Shown: positions 1-12,039 of the stretch, one piece after another | Layout of the letters: each line of letters begins with the position of its first letter | Position numbering within the stretch: position 1 is the stretch's first letter | Source: Calonectria ilicicola | Taxonomy: Eukaryota; Ascomycota; Sordariomycetes; Hypocreales; Nectriaceae | NCBI GenBank assembly: GCA_020809705.1 | Contig: CP085828.1 | Coordinates: 4,712,001-4,776,000, forward strand | Length of the DNA stretch: 64,000 nucleotides | Reading direction: 5' to 3' | Notes under the pieces: model-generated | What the model was told of the DNA's origin: nothing | Databases searched by the model: none | Seen by the model: only the letters and a program-made list of their open reading frames with translations | Made by a program: the position numbers and the translations under genes

Positions 1-967
1 GAGATTCCCAAAGCGACATGTTGTGGAATATTTTAGGGAACTGATAAGGTTACTGATGAATCAGAATAGAATGCCTACTGCGAGGGCATAATGTGAAGAT
101 CAGAAGGGAAAACAGCGAGGTCAAGGAGGCGGGGGATGATATTTATTAGGCGTAAAGAATCAAGCCTTTTTAGTCTCGGACCCTTCGGAAATTCTACTAT
201 AAAAGATACGAAATTGGATCCTTTCATTTGACTAGCCTTGTGATATCCTGCATGATCGCTCGGAATCGTATATCGGACACCGGATTCGGATTTGGATTCT
301 TAGGCAAGGTATAATTGTGGTGCTTCACTGCAGTTGGCAAATAGAAAATGCGGACAGTGGCACGATCTGGTACGGGCTAATCCACCGTATCCGACTTTGT
401 CCGAACTGATCATTCGTGCAAGGGCTCTTAGACGCTGTTGCGTGCTGCAGAAATTGCCCCAATAATGATCAGGATCAGAATACTGGAGACCTTTGCCATG
501 TGGAACAATGACCATGTGATTTTGATCCTATCTTGGCTGTGAAGGGGAGCGAGTAGAACACTGCTGATTATTGAGTATGTACATTGACTATAGACCTTGG
601 AGTGGGTGAATTTCTCGTCAGAGTTACTATGAGCTTTTACCTGCTAGAACAATAGTCACGTGCCCAGGGGAATAGGTTAGCTTGGCTGTATCTGATTCGA
701 CAGGGCCTACCAGTTATTTTAGATGCCTGCCTCTGGCTGACCGCACGTGACACATCGGGCGGGATGAACGAACGAGGCGGAACATAAAGTGAGGCTAAGT
801 CCTAACGAGTCCTTGATTGCCTTCTTTTCTCAAATGCCTCAAGTCGCCCTTCCGTCCGGCGTCGCTTTCTAATGCACAGCTGAGCCTTGAAGTATTATCT
901 AAACCGATTCCTCAAGAGTTTAATAGCCGACTACATAGCATAGTAGGACCTAACTGAGCAAATTTCC
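1..967. other. Upstream non-coding region
   Basis: No convincing gene is visible. The only ORFs are short, without recognisable domains or splice partners. The last ~130 bases presumably hold the promoter and leader of the gene starting at 968. Confidence 0.5.
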
Positions 968-2974
968 ATGGAATCTAGAGAAGATAATCTAGATTTCATC
1001 TCTGGGGACTCCGGGGACTCTGGGAACGAATATCTGGTGGAAGATGGGGTTCCCACCGTTAAATCATCAGCTACATCGAAACACGATGGGGAAATACCGC
1101 AGGAAGATACAGAATTTGCCGGAGAGACTCTGCCGCCATCTACAAGTGATATGGCCGCGACTGACAGGGAGCCATTTCAACAATATCCGACTGGGAATAG
1201 CCAAGGAGGGAACAATCAAATCTATACTTTACCGATGGGCATGCTTCAGACCCGAGCGCCGCCTGTTATTCACAAAATAATCCCTGCTGCGGGGCCCATT
1301 GTTGGTGGCATTGAAGTGACAATTCTTGGCGCAGGTTTCTTTCAGGGCCTCGAGCTATGTTTTGGCGATCAGAAACCCGTTACCACAACGTTCTGGAGCG
1401 AATCTTCACTGGCCTGCTTGCTGCCTCCTTCGCCTGTCACTGGAGCTGTCGCAATAACATACTCCGCTCGGGAATTCCCTAGAGCAACACGGCCCCCAAT
1501 CTTCAAGTATGTCAATGACAATGAAGACAAACTTTCCAGAACTGCCCTATCTGTTCTTGGCCACAAAATGACGGGTCGGATGGTCGATGTCAGTGATATG
1601 GCCAGAAAAATTATAAATGGTTGTACCCTGGATTCATCTGGTAGTCCATCTTCAAGCAGTCAAATACCACGGATCGAGTTTATCCCTGGCTCCTCCCTGG
1701 AATTGCAGCTTCTAACATGTTTGGATCTTGTTGACCTCGACGACAGCACACACAGAACTCGACTCGACTTGAAGCGGCCAACGGGCCATACTATGCTTCA
1801 CCTATCTTGCTCACTTGGCTATCGCCGATTTGTGGCTGCACTACTGGCTCGGGGAGCCAATCCTGATGCACGTGATAGAGGTGGCTTCACGCCTTTGCAT
1901 ATTGCTGCTATCCACAACCACTCCGGAATAGCAAAATGCCTGATTCAAAATGGTGCTGATGTTACTATTCGAAGTTTATCGGGACTTAGTGCAGCCGATA
2001 TCGCTCAATCTGGAGTGATGCTCCGTACCATACGCCGATCCGCACAGCATATGCGATCTCGTAGTAGTGGCGGCTCCCTGCATTCAAGGAGCACTATATC
2101 ACTCCGATCGTTATGGGAGCCAATAACTGAGCTGATTGACCGGAGTCAAGAAAGCCCAGAATATACATTGGGAGACTTGGAAGATGAGGATCCCGATGAG
2201 CAAGCATCTTCGAGTATGAGGCGACCCAACCCCCGTCGCCAGAAGGCTGGGGAACACGAACAAGAACTGGCTCCTCCCACCATGGCACTGGCAGCTTTCA
2301 AGGATCAACTCCAGCAGCAACTTCAGCAGTTCCAGGAATCGATGCATTTGCATTTCCAGAATCTACCAGACTTCCCTCAAATCCCTGACTATCAGGCACG
2401 CCAATTCCAGCAGCAAATTCAGCAGTTCTACGAATCGATGCATTTGCATTTCCAGAATCTACCGGACTCCCCCCAAATGCCTGACTATCAGGCACTCCAG
2501 CAAAGAATGCAGCAACTGGTGCCTGGAATGTCAACAGTTCCAGATAGTGAACAGGCTCAAGGGTGGGATATGGCTACTAAGAATATCGCAACAGCTCCTC
2601 CTTCTTATGAGGAGTTGTTTCCAGAAATCCCTAACCAAGAACGTGCATTTCAGGCCGCATTTGATGCTGAAGCGGTCAGGCAACTGGCCATCCTTTCCAA
2701 TCAACTATCAACTGCCAAGGCAATATATTCCAAAATGAATGAACCGCATATCAGCAAATCTAAGTCACTCGGTGCGCAAGAAAACGACGAAAACACCTCA
2801 CAGAGCAGTAGTAGTAATCTCCTAGAAGAGGAAGCAGTGCATTGCACATATTCGTACAAGATGACGATATGGTCATCACTGTGGCCCCGCCTTATGAACT
2901 TTTGGTTTCCGCCGGCAGCCGGTGATCAAAGAATCTACTATGCATGCGTCAGTTTCTCGTTTCTTTTGTTGTGA
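968..2974 (+). CDS. Mga2/Spt23-like IPT + ankyrin protein, short form
   Basis: A continuous 668-residue frame. Residues ~98-182 form an IPT/TIG immunoglobulin-like DNA-binding fold (core begins PPVIHKIIPAAGP, with VGGIEVTILGAGF). Residues ~272-346 form two ankyrin repeats (GHTMLHLSCSLGY, GGFTPLHIAA, GADVTIRS). This order is that of Mga2/Spt23, ER-membrane-tethered transcription factors that are proteolytically released to control fatty-acid desaturase and hypoxia genes. The family is usually about 1000 residues or more; this copy lacks the long N-terminus, and a hydrophobic stretch at its very end (RIYYACVSFSFLLL) is cut off by TGA at 2972, so it may be a diverged paralog. A glutamine-rich stretch (residues ~445-515) is a two-copy 96-bp tandem repeat. 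The 3' end overlaps the next reading frame; a 52-nt intron (2948-2999, GTCAGT donor, CTAAT branch, CAG acceptor) would instead fuse the two in frame. Confidence 0.75.
   Translation: MESREDNLDFISGDSGDSGNEYLVEDGVPTVKSSATSKHDGEIPQEDTEFAGETLPPSTSDMAATDREPFQQYPTGNSQGGNNQIYTLPMGMLQTRAPPVIHKIIPAAGPIVGGIEVTILGAGFFQGLELCFGDQKPVTTTFWSESSLACLLPPSPVTGAVAITYSAREFPRATRPPIFKYVNDNEDKLSRTALSVLGHKMTGRMVDVSDMARKIINGCTLDSSGSPSSSSQIPRIEFIPGSSLELQLLTCLDLVDLDDSTHRTRLDLKRPTGHTMLHLSCSLGYRRFVAALLARGANPDARDRGGFTPLHIAAIHNHSGIAKCLIQNGADVTIRSLSGLSAADIAQSGVMLRTIRRSAQHMRSRSSGGSLHSRSTISLRSLWEPITELIDRSQESPEYTLGDLEDEDPDEQASSSMRRPNPRRQKAGEHEQELAPPTMALAAFKDQLQQQLQQFQESMHLHFQNLPDFPQIPDYQARQFQQQIQQFYESMHLHFQNLPDSPQMPDYQALQQRMQQLVPGMSTVPDSEQAQGWDMATKNIATAPPSYEELFPEIPNQERAFQAAFDAEAVRQLAILSNQLSTAKAIYSKMNEPHISKSKSLGAQENDENTSQSSSSNLLEEEAVHCTYSYKMTIWSSLWPRLMNFWFPPAAGDQRIYYACVSFSFLLL
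2309..2500 (+). repeat. Two-copy 96-bp tandem repeat in coding sequence
   Basis: Two consecutive 96-bp (32-codon) units encode near-identical Gln-rich segments, each containing ESMHLHFQNLPD and PDYQA. The units differ at only a few positions. They lie between the ankyrin repeats and the C-terminus of the Mga2-like protein. Confidence 0.85.
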
Positions 2975-4097
2975 TGGAGGTGACCTAATATCCATGCAGG
3001 GCTGTGGAGAACTTTCATATCTCGATGTTAAAGAGTTATCGCCTGGCGGAGTTGAGAGATTCCGCCAAAGGCTATTTAAAAACTCTGCTGCTGCCGACAC
3101 TAGTCCGCGGAAACCACCCAGTTCAGCGCAGCCTATACTTCCACCACAAGCATATCTACGCTCTAATAAAAGTACACCTCAGGACACCAACCAGCGGTAC
3201 CAACCGTCGCAATCATTACAACATGGTAACAACCAAGTCAGCAATACAATAGTACAAAATCAAGACCCCCAATACCTTCTCTTATGTGTTAACACGAGGA
3301 ATTCAACAACTTTAGTTCAATTGGAAATAGGGACTCTTACTAGTGACCAATATCTATTTCAAAAGATTTACGACGCATATAAAAAGACTCGAGAGGAACA
3401 TGAGTGGAGAATTTTTATGTTAATTCCATTGCAGGTTCGCAATCTATTCCAAAGGATATTAAAAAGAGCACCAAAGTTTCCAAAGTTGCCGAACTATCTT
3501 AATATCCTTCCAATGCTTAGCCGTGCTCTGAGTATACCACATCTTCACAAAGTAGCATCCGGCGACTTCGTCCGTGTAAAGTTTATACTTGTTTCACGAT
3601 CAAAACATAAACTAGACTAATTTCTACAATAGTTTCAATTAATTCCTATTGGAGAGAAGTGCTACCCAAGATGGTTCAAGACAAGACAATTCCCTCCGGA
3701 ATCCGAGGTTACTGCAAGAAAGTACCTATATGAGCCAGTTCCAATGGATGATGTCGAGATCGCTGATATCCCATTGGCACACTTACTAAAACCTGGGCCT
3801 CACCTTGATGCATTTTGGCTAAATACATTTCCTAAGAAACTGTCTGTAGAATTACAACGCCCAGCTGGAAGCGGGAAACGCGTCATTGGATGGGGCATCC
3901 GTATCAACGAGAGCCTCAGGTGGTCTGCAATTTTATTATTGATACTTATTTCATCAATTCTTATAAGTATCAATGTTGTCATATACTCAATTGTCACCTC
4001 AGATAATTCTTCTGCCTTTGGACTGGGAGCATTTCTGGCTGCGCTGCTTACTCTTTACCTTACCTACCAATATCTTTCGTGGAAGGAGGAGGTGTAG
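2940..4097 (+). CDS. Fungal-specific protein with two C-terminal TM helices, function unknown
   Basis: Model: 2940-3575 joined to 3633-4097. The 57-nt intron 3576-3632 (GTAAAG donor, CTAAT branch, TAG acceptor) is phase 0 and restores the family-like run DFVR-FQLIPIGEKCYP. About 366 aa. From memory it resembles a widespread uncharacterised fungal family: N-terminal CGELSYLDVKELSPGGVERFRQRLF-type segment (described in parts: CGELSYLDV, GGVERFRQRLF), a central LLLCVNTRNSTTLVQLEIG segment, then PRWFKTRQFPPESEV and PVPMDDVEIADIPLAHLL, and finally two hydrophobic helices (from WSAILLLILISS, and from GLGAFLAALLTLYLTY). First in-frame ATG is 2940, inside the end of the upstream Mga2-like frame. Either the genes overlap by ~35 bp or an intron at 2948-2999 fuses them. 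Function unknown. Confidence 0.7.
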
Positions 4098-4360
4098 ACA
4101 ACAGGTCGTCATTGACAAGACAGGATGTTTTCAGCAGAAAATTGATCAAAAGTTCGCTATGAAAGAAACGGTGCCTTTGTATCGCTCTTCTTGCCATTCC
4201 ATTGAATAAATATATATTTACGAGGAGTGGATACCAACGACGTCAATAGACTTGAGTAGTTTACCGCTAGATTCATAGGGAGCACACCAATCGTCCAACC
4301 TTTGGATATGCACCTCAGTAAGCGCCAATTTTTTGTATTTGTCGTATAACACTCATTCTA

Positions 4361-7001
4361 CTAGCTTATTTCTAATTCTAAAAACCCCTCTCCTTTTTTC
4401 TGTGGGCCAATATCCAATTCGTCCATCACTTGCTGCAAAGCATTGCTATTATTCTCCGATTCTTCGGAGCTAGACCCACACGGGCTCTCTTCAGCACTGA
4501 AGGCTGGTTTTCCACCGTAATTTTCCATGTTTATGTCTTCTAGGTGAGCGTTTAATATCGCATCAAAATCAACCCCAAGCACGGCATCGCCACTGTGAGA
4601 AAGTGAAGCCAGAATGTCGTCTTCATGGGAGTGTGTGATGAAAAGATTATCTTGATCCCAGGAATGCATAATCTCTTCTAGTTCAATGTTCCGGCGTTTA
4701 ATTGGTCGAAGATCCTCGTCTTGTTTCTCAATGTCTCCCTTTTGTTCAAGATCTTGCGATTTAAATTTAAATTTAATGTTCTTTGGCAAATCTGTCTCAC
4801 TTGAGAGCCTTCCTGTGCTGATGCACAAGTCTAGCGTCATCGCCAAGTGCATGTAAAAAACCGGGTTTTGGCGTAAAATGTCTGCCCAGTGTATGCCTAG
4901 GCTAGTCTTTTTGTGACTTTTAGGTAGGTTACTCGTAGAGAGGCATGAGCCGAATATCTGAACAGTTGAGCGAATAGCATGAGCAACCCAGTTGGCGCAT
5001 TCGTATTGGGAGCAGTACACCATCATGGCCTCAACCAGATTTTGAAGGTTCGGATATTCCGACTCGCTCTCGGATGTGGGCGACAGGAATTTTGCCTCTA
5101 GCAATTTCAAGGCTATCGGAAACGCCGTGCAACCAATTCTGCAAAGTATTCAGCAACCGTAACTAGGGAAAATTTACTCAAGGTTTACTTACGCGCTGAT
5201 GGGCAGCCATTTAACAACCTTGAGGTCTACAATCTCGCTCAAACACGCAGCAATTTGGCCCAGGGCGTGTCTCAATTCATAAAATTTCTCAGAATTTGCA
5301 TCTAAGACAGAACCTGGGAAAATTGAAGATGGGTCTTTCCAATTGGAATACAATTCGTGGTGGCACAAAACCACAAGGGCGGAGCTAAAATAGTTTGTTA
5401 GCAGGGTGATCATATGTCTTGATCTTAAGCTCTAGCGTACTAGTAATAGATGTCGATCAACTTGGCAAACAGCAGGATCGATTTCTTCGCTGGCTCAAGA
5501 TTTTTGGCATTTTTATTGCCGCATATTTCTTGGGGCTGGTAACGGTGCATGGTAGTACGCCATCCCCTCAGATATAATCTGCATGTTGTCATCTGTCGCT
5601 GTGTAGACTGTCCATTGTCTTCAAAGGCTGGATACGCCATCATCAAGACATCAGTCAAAACGATAGAAAAGTCTAGTAGTTTGGTAAAGAGGTCTATAAG
5701 AGTCGACTTTGTGATAGAATCGTAAACTTGGGAGGAATGAATTTCATCCGCCATCTCGGATACGTGAAGAGACGGATTGTGGTCGAAGTCGAAATTGTAG
5801 CGTGTGATTTGCATGCTTTGGCGCGTCGCTAGAGACAAAACGCGATCACTCAGGATACAACACCACCAAAGTCGCTTCAACGTATTTTGAAGGATTTTTC
5901 CCTGGACGTTTTCAAAATCCTTCGATAATTGGGCAGAATTATACCGATGAGCTCCTGCTTTTCGAGCATGATGTATCGCAAGCGAGAGCCACATGGATCC
6001 AGATTTATCTCGGACTCCGTTTTGGTCGGTGAGCTGCGTTTGCGAAAGAAGGAGAGTAGCTTGTGCCATAGGAATCGAGTGTTTCTCAAAATTAAAATCA
6101 TACAGGAGCTTTGATATAGAGTTAGCGAATTAGTAGAAAAAGGCGCGGGCAATCTACCTTGGTACGCTTATAGAATGTCGCTTGCGCATCACGCACTGTT
6201 TTGAATCCCAATAGACTGAGAGCGCTTGTGGGCATAAACTAGATACCAATTTAGGACTTTTTACTCCAATAAATGACTGATAACTCACGTTGCAAGATAC
6301 TGTCATGATCGCGTGAAGGACGAGGAGTGACATCTTTTGGTTTGGTACCAAATGGCCCGAACAGCTAGACATTTGATACATCTTCCAAAAAGATGCTTCA
6401 TTAATTATCGGAAGTAGCGGATGGATGCGCAAAAAGTACTCTTCAATCATTATATCCATTATATGCCGGCTAGGTAGGTCGAAGCATCCCCGGCTCGACA
6501 AGAGTTGTAGGTCCTCTTTTGGGACATTGGGTATATTCGAAACTTCGATGAACGGATAGAGGCGATCCATGTGACCATTCACCCAATCACCAGCTGGCTT
6601 CCGAGCAAGGCTGGTTAGCTGGGAGGTAATCAAGATAGAGTCCATGGATTCCGAGGTCGTGTCATGATGCAAGGGTGGGGTCTTGGCTATCACATTATGA
6701 TCGATCATCTCCGGGCTACTGCTCGATGTTGGTTGTCGGGAACGATTGCTAGTGTGCCAGTTGAGCAAAATAGTCCAATTTGTCGTTGATCGTGTATAAC
6801 ATACAGGGTATTGGGCTCTGGGCCAAAGACGCACTCTACATCATGCATGTGGCAGTTTTTGCAGCGTGAGTAGGGGGTTTCAAACATGCACCGCACCTTG
6901 CGGGAACGGCACCTACAACATGCCCTTGTTGATCTTGTTCCCTGATGCGATGTGGTTTTGACAGTCTCCCGCGCTTCTTTTGACAAGTCCGACGATCCCA
7001 T
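4361..7001 (-). CDS. Zn2Cys6 transcription factor with fungal-specific regulatory domain
   Basis: Six exons: 7001-6805, 6748-6289, 6238-6158, 6108-5441, 5384-5193, 5138-4361; introns of 49-56 nt with GT/AG ends and consistent phases; 791 aa. Residues 28-57 hold the binuclear zinc cluster C-x2-C-x6-C-x8-C-x2-C-x6-C. The middle region has the fungal-specific TF regulatory domain (FMPTSALSLLGFKTVRDA, LLYDFNFEK, WLSLAIHHARKAGAHRY, LKRLWWCCILSDRVLSL), a pattern frequent in regulators of catabolic and secondary-metabolite genes. The C-terminus is acidic and Ser-rich, as in activation regions. Start chosen at ATG 7001, 27 codons before the first zinc-binding Cys. No target gene is evident nearby. 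The nuclear regulator role is inferred from the family. Confidence 0.87.
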
Positions 7002-9369
7002 GGCTGCTAGAACTCGGGCGAGACTCACAGGATGTGCAAAACGATGGAGGAAAATCTGGAGAATGGTCCGGGCTATAAGTACAAGGGCCTCGAACCTCGG
7101 CACATGAGTCTTGGCTGCAGCTTCTCCAAAGTCAGCACCCCGCACCCCACACGGGGCGAGTCCAAAAAGATAGCTTTGCCCCTACGTATTGGCCCATTAT
7201 TCCCTGCGGATGAGGAGACGGAAGGATAACGGCTGGGGATTTGCGGGGGATGGCAACGATTCCCCAGTCTTCGTATGCCATCTTTGTCCAAAAGGGGAAT
7301 TATTCCGGTCGTTGACGCGCGCATCAGTGGACCCGGAACAGCTCAGCCAAAGGGTTATTGCAAACAGGATCATCAAGGTTCGAGTCAATTGGCCTTCACA
7401 TTTTACCCCAACCATCTGGGGTTGCAGGACCAATATTTTGGTGGCAGAGATGCCGGTTGTTCTGTTCCCAACAGAAAAGATTCCGGCAGAAGCCATCGAC
7501 ACCATCATGGATGATGGATGGGAGTGGGTCCAACCTCGGCTCGAATTTGGAGCCACACCAAATGAAGCGATTAAATCTGTCCCCAGCCTGCTTAAAACTC
7601 TGTGTCTAACTGTGATAAATAATCGTATGGATGCCGAAAAATAAAAATGCTCACTCCTGATTTTTCTGGATTATTTTTTCGGTGGCTTGTGACAGCAGCC
7701 CACACAAACAGCAAGCGTGGCATCACCAACCGGTCGGATTGAACGGATAATACACCGCCCTCACCGGCAGCTACTAAGAATTGTGGCGACCCTCTCCCGA
7801 CTCTCCCGGATGACTCGGTGGCGTATATTGCCCGGTATATTGGTTCACATTGCTTTGTTCTCAGCTTAGGGCCGGACGCGCAGTCAATTTTCCCGCACAG
7901 ATGGCGTTCCCCCTTCCGGTAACTTACTGCCTGTTTTAGGATGTTTAACCGAATCTGCTTAGCGTATATTTTGGTCACAATTTCAAAAGCTGCCAAGACA
8001 ACCTTCTTCCAGATGTTGCCAAACCCAAAATGGCATGACTTCATTTCCCGCCTCATCTGAAGATTGAATTACTGGATGGCAGCTGAATCCATTAGAAACG
8101 GTCTAAAATGCGAAACTTGTCTAAGGTTCCGCGCCGCTACCACATGACTGAATTGCATAGACGCCACTTTTCTGACTCTGCCGAAGCTAACGCTCAGGTG
8201 TCAGTTGCTCATCGGACTCCGTCATGCTAATCATCCCCTTTTTTTGGTTATGGTACAACACTGTTCGGCCAGATGCCAGTGTATATTTTTTTTTATTCTG
8301 TCGGTCGTCATAAATTTAATTGAAGAAAACCGACAGCAAAAGGGTTCTATCGGTATGCTATTTGGTGAGAAATTTCCTCTTGGCCAATGCAGGATTGGAA
8401 GCAAGGTCAGGTTTGGCAATTGATATTCTGAGAGTATTCTATGGTGAATCATATTTCCCCATGGTTTAATCAAAGAATACCATCGAAATTACATCGGGGA
8501 AGGGAAACCCCTATCTGTCATCATAATTTGCCACTCTAGTCATATCGAACTGATCTAAACTCGGTCATGTCTAGCTAGGAGTTCTGATGTTAAAAGGCTG
8601 ACTCATAGTCCGCATCATCAGAAAAGATCGAGGACTATGGCTGGATTGAGCCCCCTAGTCCAACTTCCAGATGCCTAATGCGGAAATTAAACCAAAAATC
8701 GAAAGCTGGCTCTGGAAATCATTAAGGTCACCGAGACCAGGATTATTCTTGGCGCTACCCTAAACCCTAAGTGAACCAAGACCGATAGATGGGATGGGAT
8801 AGACTTGTACATGTCTTAGTCGACATAATTGGGGCAAGTTACTGGGACAAGAAACCGTAGAACTAAAATGCGATTTCATGAAGCCTCATGCGTTCAAATG
8901 AGGTCAACCCGCATGAGGAAGTGATGTTGTCAACAAAACGTAGTCGAAATCGTCTAGAAATGTTGGTAAATTAGTAGAGGTTTTAGCCACACATATTTCC
9001 GTACCCTCATCACATATGAAGTAGCTAGAAAATTGGGTTAGCGGCTTAGCCATATGCCCTTTCATGAGGTCGCTTCGATAGTTAGAAATGATTGTAACAG
9101 TTAAGTTTGAGCGTCTAGTTTACATTCGACCAGAGATAAGGTAATACGCTTGGGAAGAATTCTTCAAGGATAGCAAGTCAAACTACATGACAACATTGTT
9201 GATTTTGACACGGCTGAGGAGTTTGGTGCACTTTGTACATGAAGGAGCGTATGTATTACATAATATAATTCTATGTCTTGCGTCATAAGTACTGGAGAAT
9301 ATGAATCAAAATGGATACTGCTCCTCAATATTTCTGAAATGTGTGTAATGTTATTTTTACTGTTTATTA
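7002..9369. other. Intergenic, no gene recognised
   Basis: The promoter of the Zn2Cys6 gene lies at the left end. ORFs here (e.g. 7189-7644 +, 7592-8056 -) have no domain, no splice continuation and no protein-like composition. Otherwise nothing is seen. Confidence 0.5.
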
Positions 9370-10777
9370 TTAAACGCCTTGCCTCACTGGAACATTGGTC
9401 TCCGAGTTTGCACTCTCGTACGAGATGCTGACTTCTTGAACTCGCATGATGTTTTTACCATCCCCTTGTAGTAATATCGTCTCATCACTCTCATTTTTGG
9501 GCTTGTGTTGGCTTCGAGACGCTTCGGCACTGGCCAAATGATTCTTGTGATACTCGAGACCAACGTCCTTTCGCTTGGCCGCCATTGAGCTAAGGTGGAA
9601 AGAGCCGCCTGTTCCGTAATTAGAATCGGTGTGTTGTTGGTAATTCGCCGAGCTCGATTCCTGGCCGCGGAGTTTGTTGTAGAATGGTCGAAGAGCAGGA
9701 AGAGTGATGCAGACAATGGTTGTTGTGACTTCGCTGGCGGTCCAAATAACTGAGTCCGAGGTGGCATCTGATGAATATTGCGTTAGAATTTTCCGGACAG
9801 GAAATGACCAGAGTTTACGTACATAGATAATCAGCCGAGTTACTTAAAGCTTCCAATCCGGATGTTCTGACAATACCGCAAATACCGGCGCTTTGACCTG
9901 TTAGCTCTTGAAACCGACTCATAGTTAGGTGGTGGGGAAGAACATACAAAATTCCGAGACTGAGTGAAATACAAATTGTGATTCGCTCCTTGCGCTTCAT
10001 GTTCAGACCACGAAGGGCTACCCAGGGGAATGCTGCTAAGGCGAAATCCATCACGGCCGCATACGCTAGATTTGATGTTAAAAACTCGCACTCGTTTTGT
10101 ATATGTGTTTTGTTTACTTACTGCAATCGATAAAGGCCACCACTGTCAGGCTGATGTGGCAAACCTGTTTATCGGCTAACGAAGGATCCCAGAGCGATGC
10201 CACGGGGGTGCACTGCGCAAAAACAGCAACCGAAAGGACAATGCTCAGGATCAGCATCGATGCGATACAGAACCAGAGAAATACTCGTTGCCTATTTCAT
10301 GTCCACATGTTAGTTTTCAGAAACGAAGTTTGTGTCAATGTCTCCGCCTAACGTACCAAGGCGCCGTAACAATGCGAAGCAAGAAGACAGCAACAGCAAC
10401 CTTGGCCATGCCAATAGCCATCGAAACAACTGACTGAGCACAGAGCAGGTATATCATGGCGTTGGAAAATTGATCCGTCGTCAGATCGTCTCTGTGTTGT
10501 CCCATTCCATAAACGGCAGCGTAGGTTGTTAGGATGGCGAAAACCGTCATCAGAATCTACATTCACACAACCACAGTTAGATTGTTCGACACCAGATGAA
10601 TAAATGAGTACCAACCACATCGATCACCAAGCACAGGTCGTCCCAACCCAGCGATCCTCTGATAAACCGACGAGTGTATAGTCGTAGACCAATGAGTGTG
10701 TAACTCAAAACATTTTCGGCCCAGAGTATCCCCACGACCATGGGGCCTTTGCCCATGATACCTGCAGCATCGCTCAT
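9370..10777 (-). CDS. Fungal rhodopsin-type integral membrane protein
   Basis: Six exons: 10777-10616, 10556-10357, 10291-10122, 10065-9948, 9890-9823, 9767-9370; introns 55-65 nt; 371 aa with all phases compatible. The architecture is the fungal rhodopsin-like seven-TM family (Pfam Fung_rhodopsin type): early SLGWDDLCLVIDV, then helices including MAKVAVAVFLLRIV, the FAQCTPVASLWDPS loop, YAAVMDFALAAFPW, GIFAGICGIVRTSGL and IVCITLPALRPFYNKL, followed by a ~90-residue cytosolic tail. These plasma-membrane proteins have unknown ligands; some carry a CFEM domain, which this one lacks. The exon 1/2 donor is ambiguous by one codon (GTTGGT or GTGGTT). The last exon encodes a long hydrophilic tail. 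Confidence 0.85.
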
Positions 10778-12039
10778 TGCGTCAGGTTTGAATAGATGAC
10801 ATGCATGGAGCAGAATGTGGCAGGCTACGAGAATAGAACGCCACTGTCATGGACCGGCCCACCAATTCGAAAAAGAAATGCAGGAGAGAGTGCTTGTGTT
10901 GGGGGAATGCTAAATGAAAAATAAAGAAGGGAGGGGTTGGCACTTTGCAGAACCACCCAAAGCGACGGTAGCCAATGTCCTATTGTCTAGCCTGCCTCGA
11001 GTTAACCCCCCTTAATCATGAGGCTTATGTGGCTTCGAAGCACCAGGGGATGTTTTCTTTCATCTTGTCTCGATCCTTGGCCCTTGACTCGAATGCACAT
11101 GTCGGGTGCCAACGGAAAAGTACCCTACTAGGAAGATGCCTACATGGAAGATGCCGCACTAAGAAACCGGAAAGCCGATGTCCCATAGCCAACAACATGT
11201 CGTGCGTGTCCCTGTCTCCGGCATCCTGGCATGCATTGAAACCGATGCTGTTGCGTGACGGGACTGGTACGCGGTCTATCCCTGGCGCTGAGGCCATGCA
11301 CTGACCAGCCCTGTCAGGCCATATCATGCAGCCATTAAGATCAGCGAAAATCCTTCGAGGGCCTAACAACCCCATCCATACAAATGAGGGTGCGATCTGC
11401 CGCAGCTCTGACTCTGCGGGTCTGACTCGTTACGCGGCATTCAATTGCGTGCACACCAAGCTAAGTGCAAGTGCCGGTTTGGCAGCGGCGAAGACATCGG
11501 CAAAGTTTTTAATTTTTCAGCCGCGGGAAAAAAGCAAGGAGCCGGTGCGCCAAATGACATTCAACACGTCCAATTCGGCGAACCTGGAACTATCAGCCGC
11601 TCCCGTCTATCAAGGGTCTATACGCCTGCGTATACATACCAAGGTCAAGAGCCGACAACCGACCTGGGGTAAGGGTCAACTAAGCGAGTGGCATTGTCTG
11701 TTGGTTGGAGGTGGATCTTGCAGCACCACTTTTAAGCCCTCAGTGGGGAGTGGGACGTGTCCAGGATCGCGGAGACGGGCGGGACCTTTCAACCTGGCGA
11801 TGCCAGCATCTAACGGCGTTGACGTGGTTTTCATCGGTAATAATAATCTGGGGCCCAGAAGGGAACGGCGGTGCGGAGTATCCACACTTCGTATGCAGAC
11901 TGGGAATATTTACGGAGGATTCATAGAGTAGAAATTAAACAATGTAGCTGGGCCTTATTTCTTTTGGGATTCCTCTGTCTCACCTCCAACCACAACTGCC
12001 GACTCATTAGTATTCGCTAAGAACTGCACCCCTTTCAGA
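10778..12039. other. Divergent intergenic region
   Basis: Separates the membrane-protein gene (-) from the SDR gene (+) and should hold both promoters. The 201-codon ORF 11326-11931 lacks a domain and is not supported. Confidence 0.5.

Noticed and set aside
7189..8056. ORFs 7189-7644 (+) and 7592-8056 (-)
   Set aside because: No recognisable motif or splice continuation; composition looks like random translation of intergenic DNA.
11326..11931. 201-codon plus-strand ORF
   Set aside because: No domain, no hydrophobic or repeat pattern typical of proteins, several overlapping ORFs in other frames, and it lies in the upstream region of the SDR gene.
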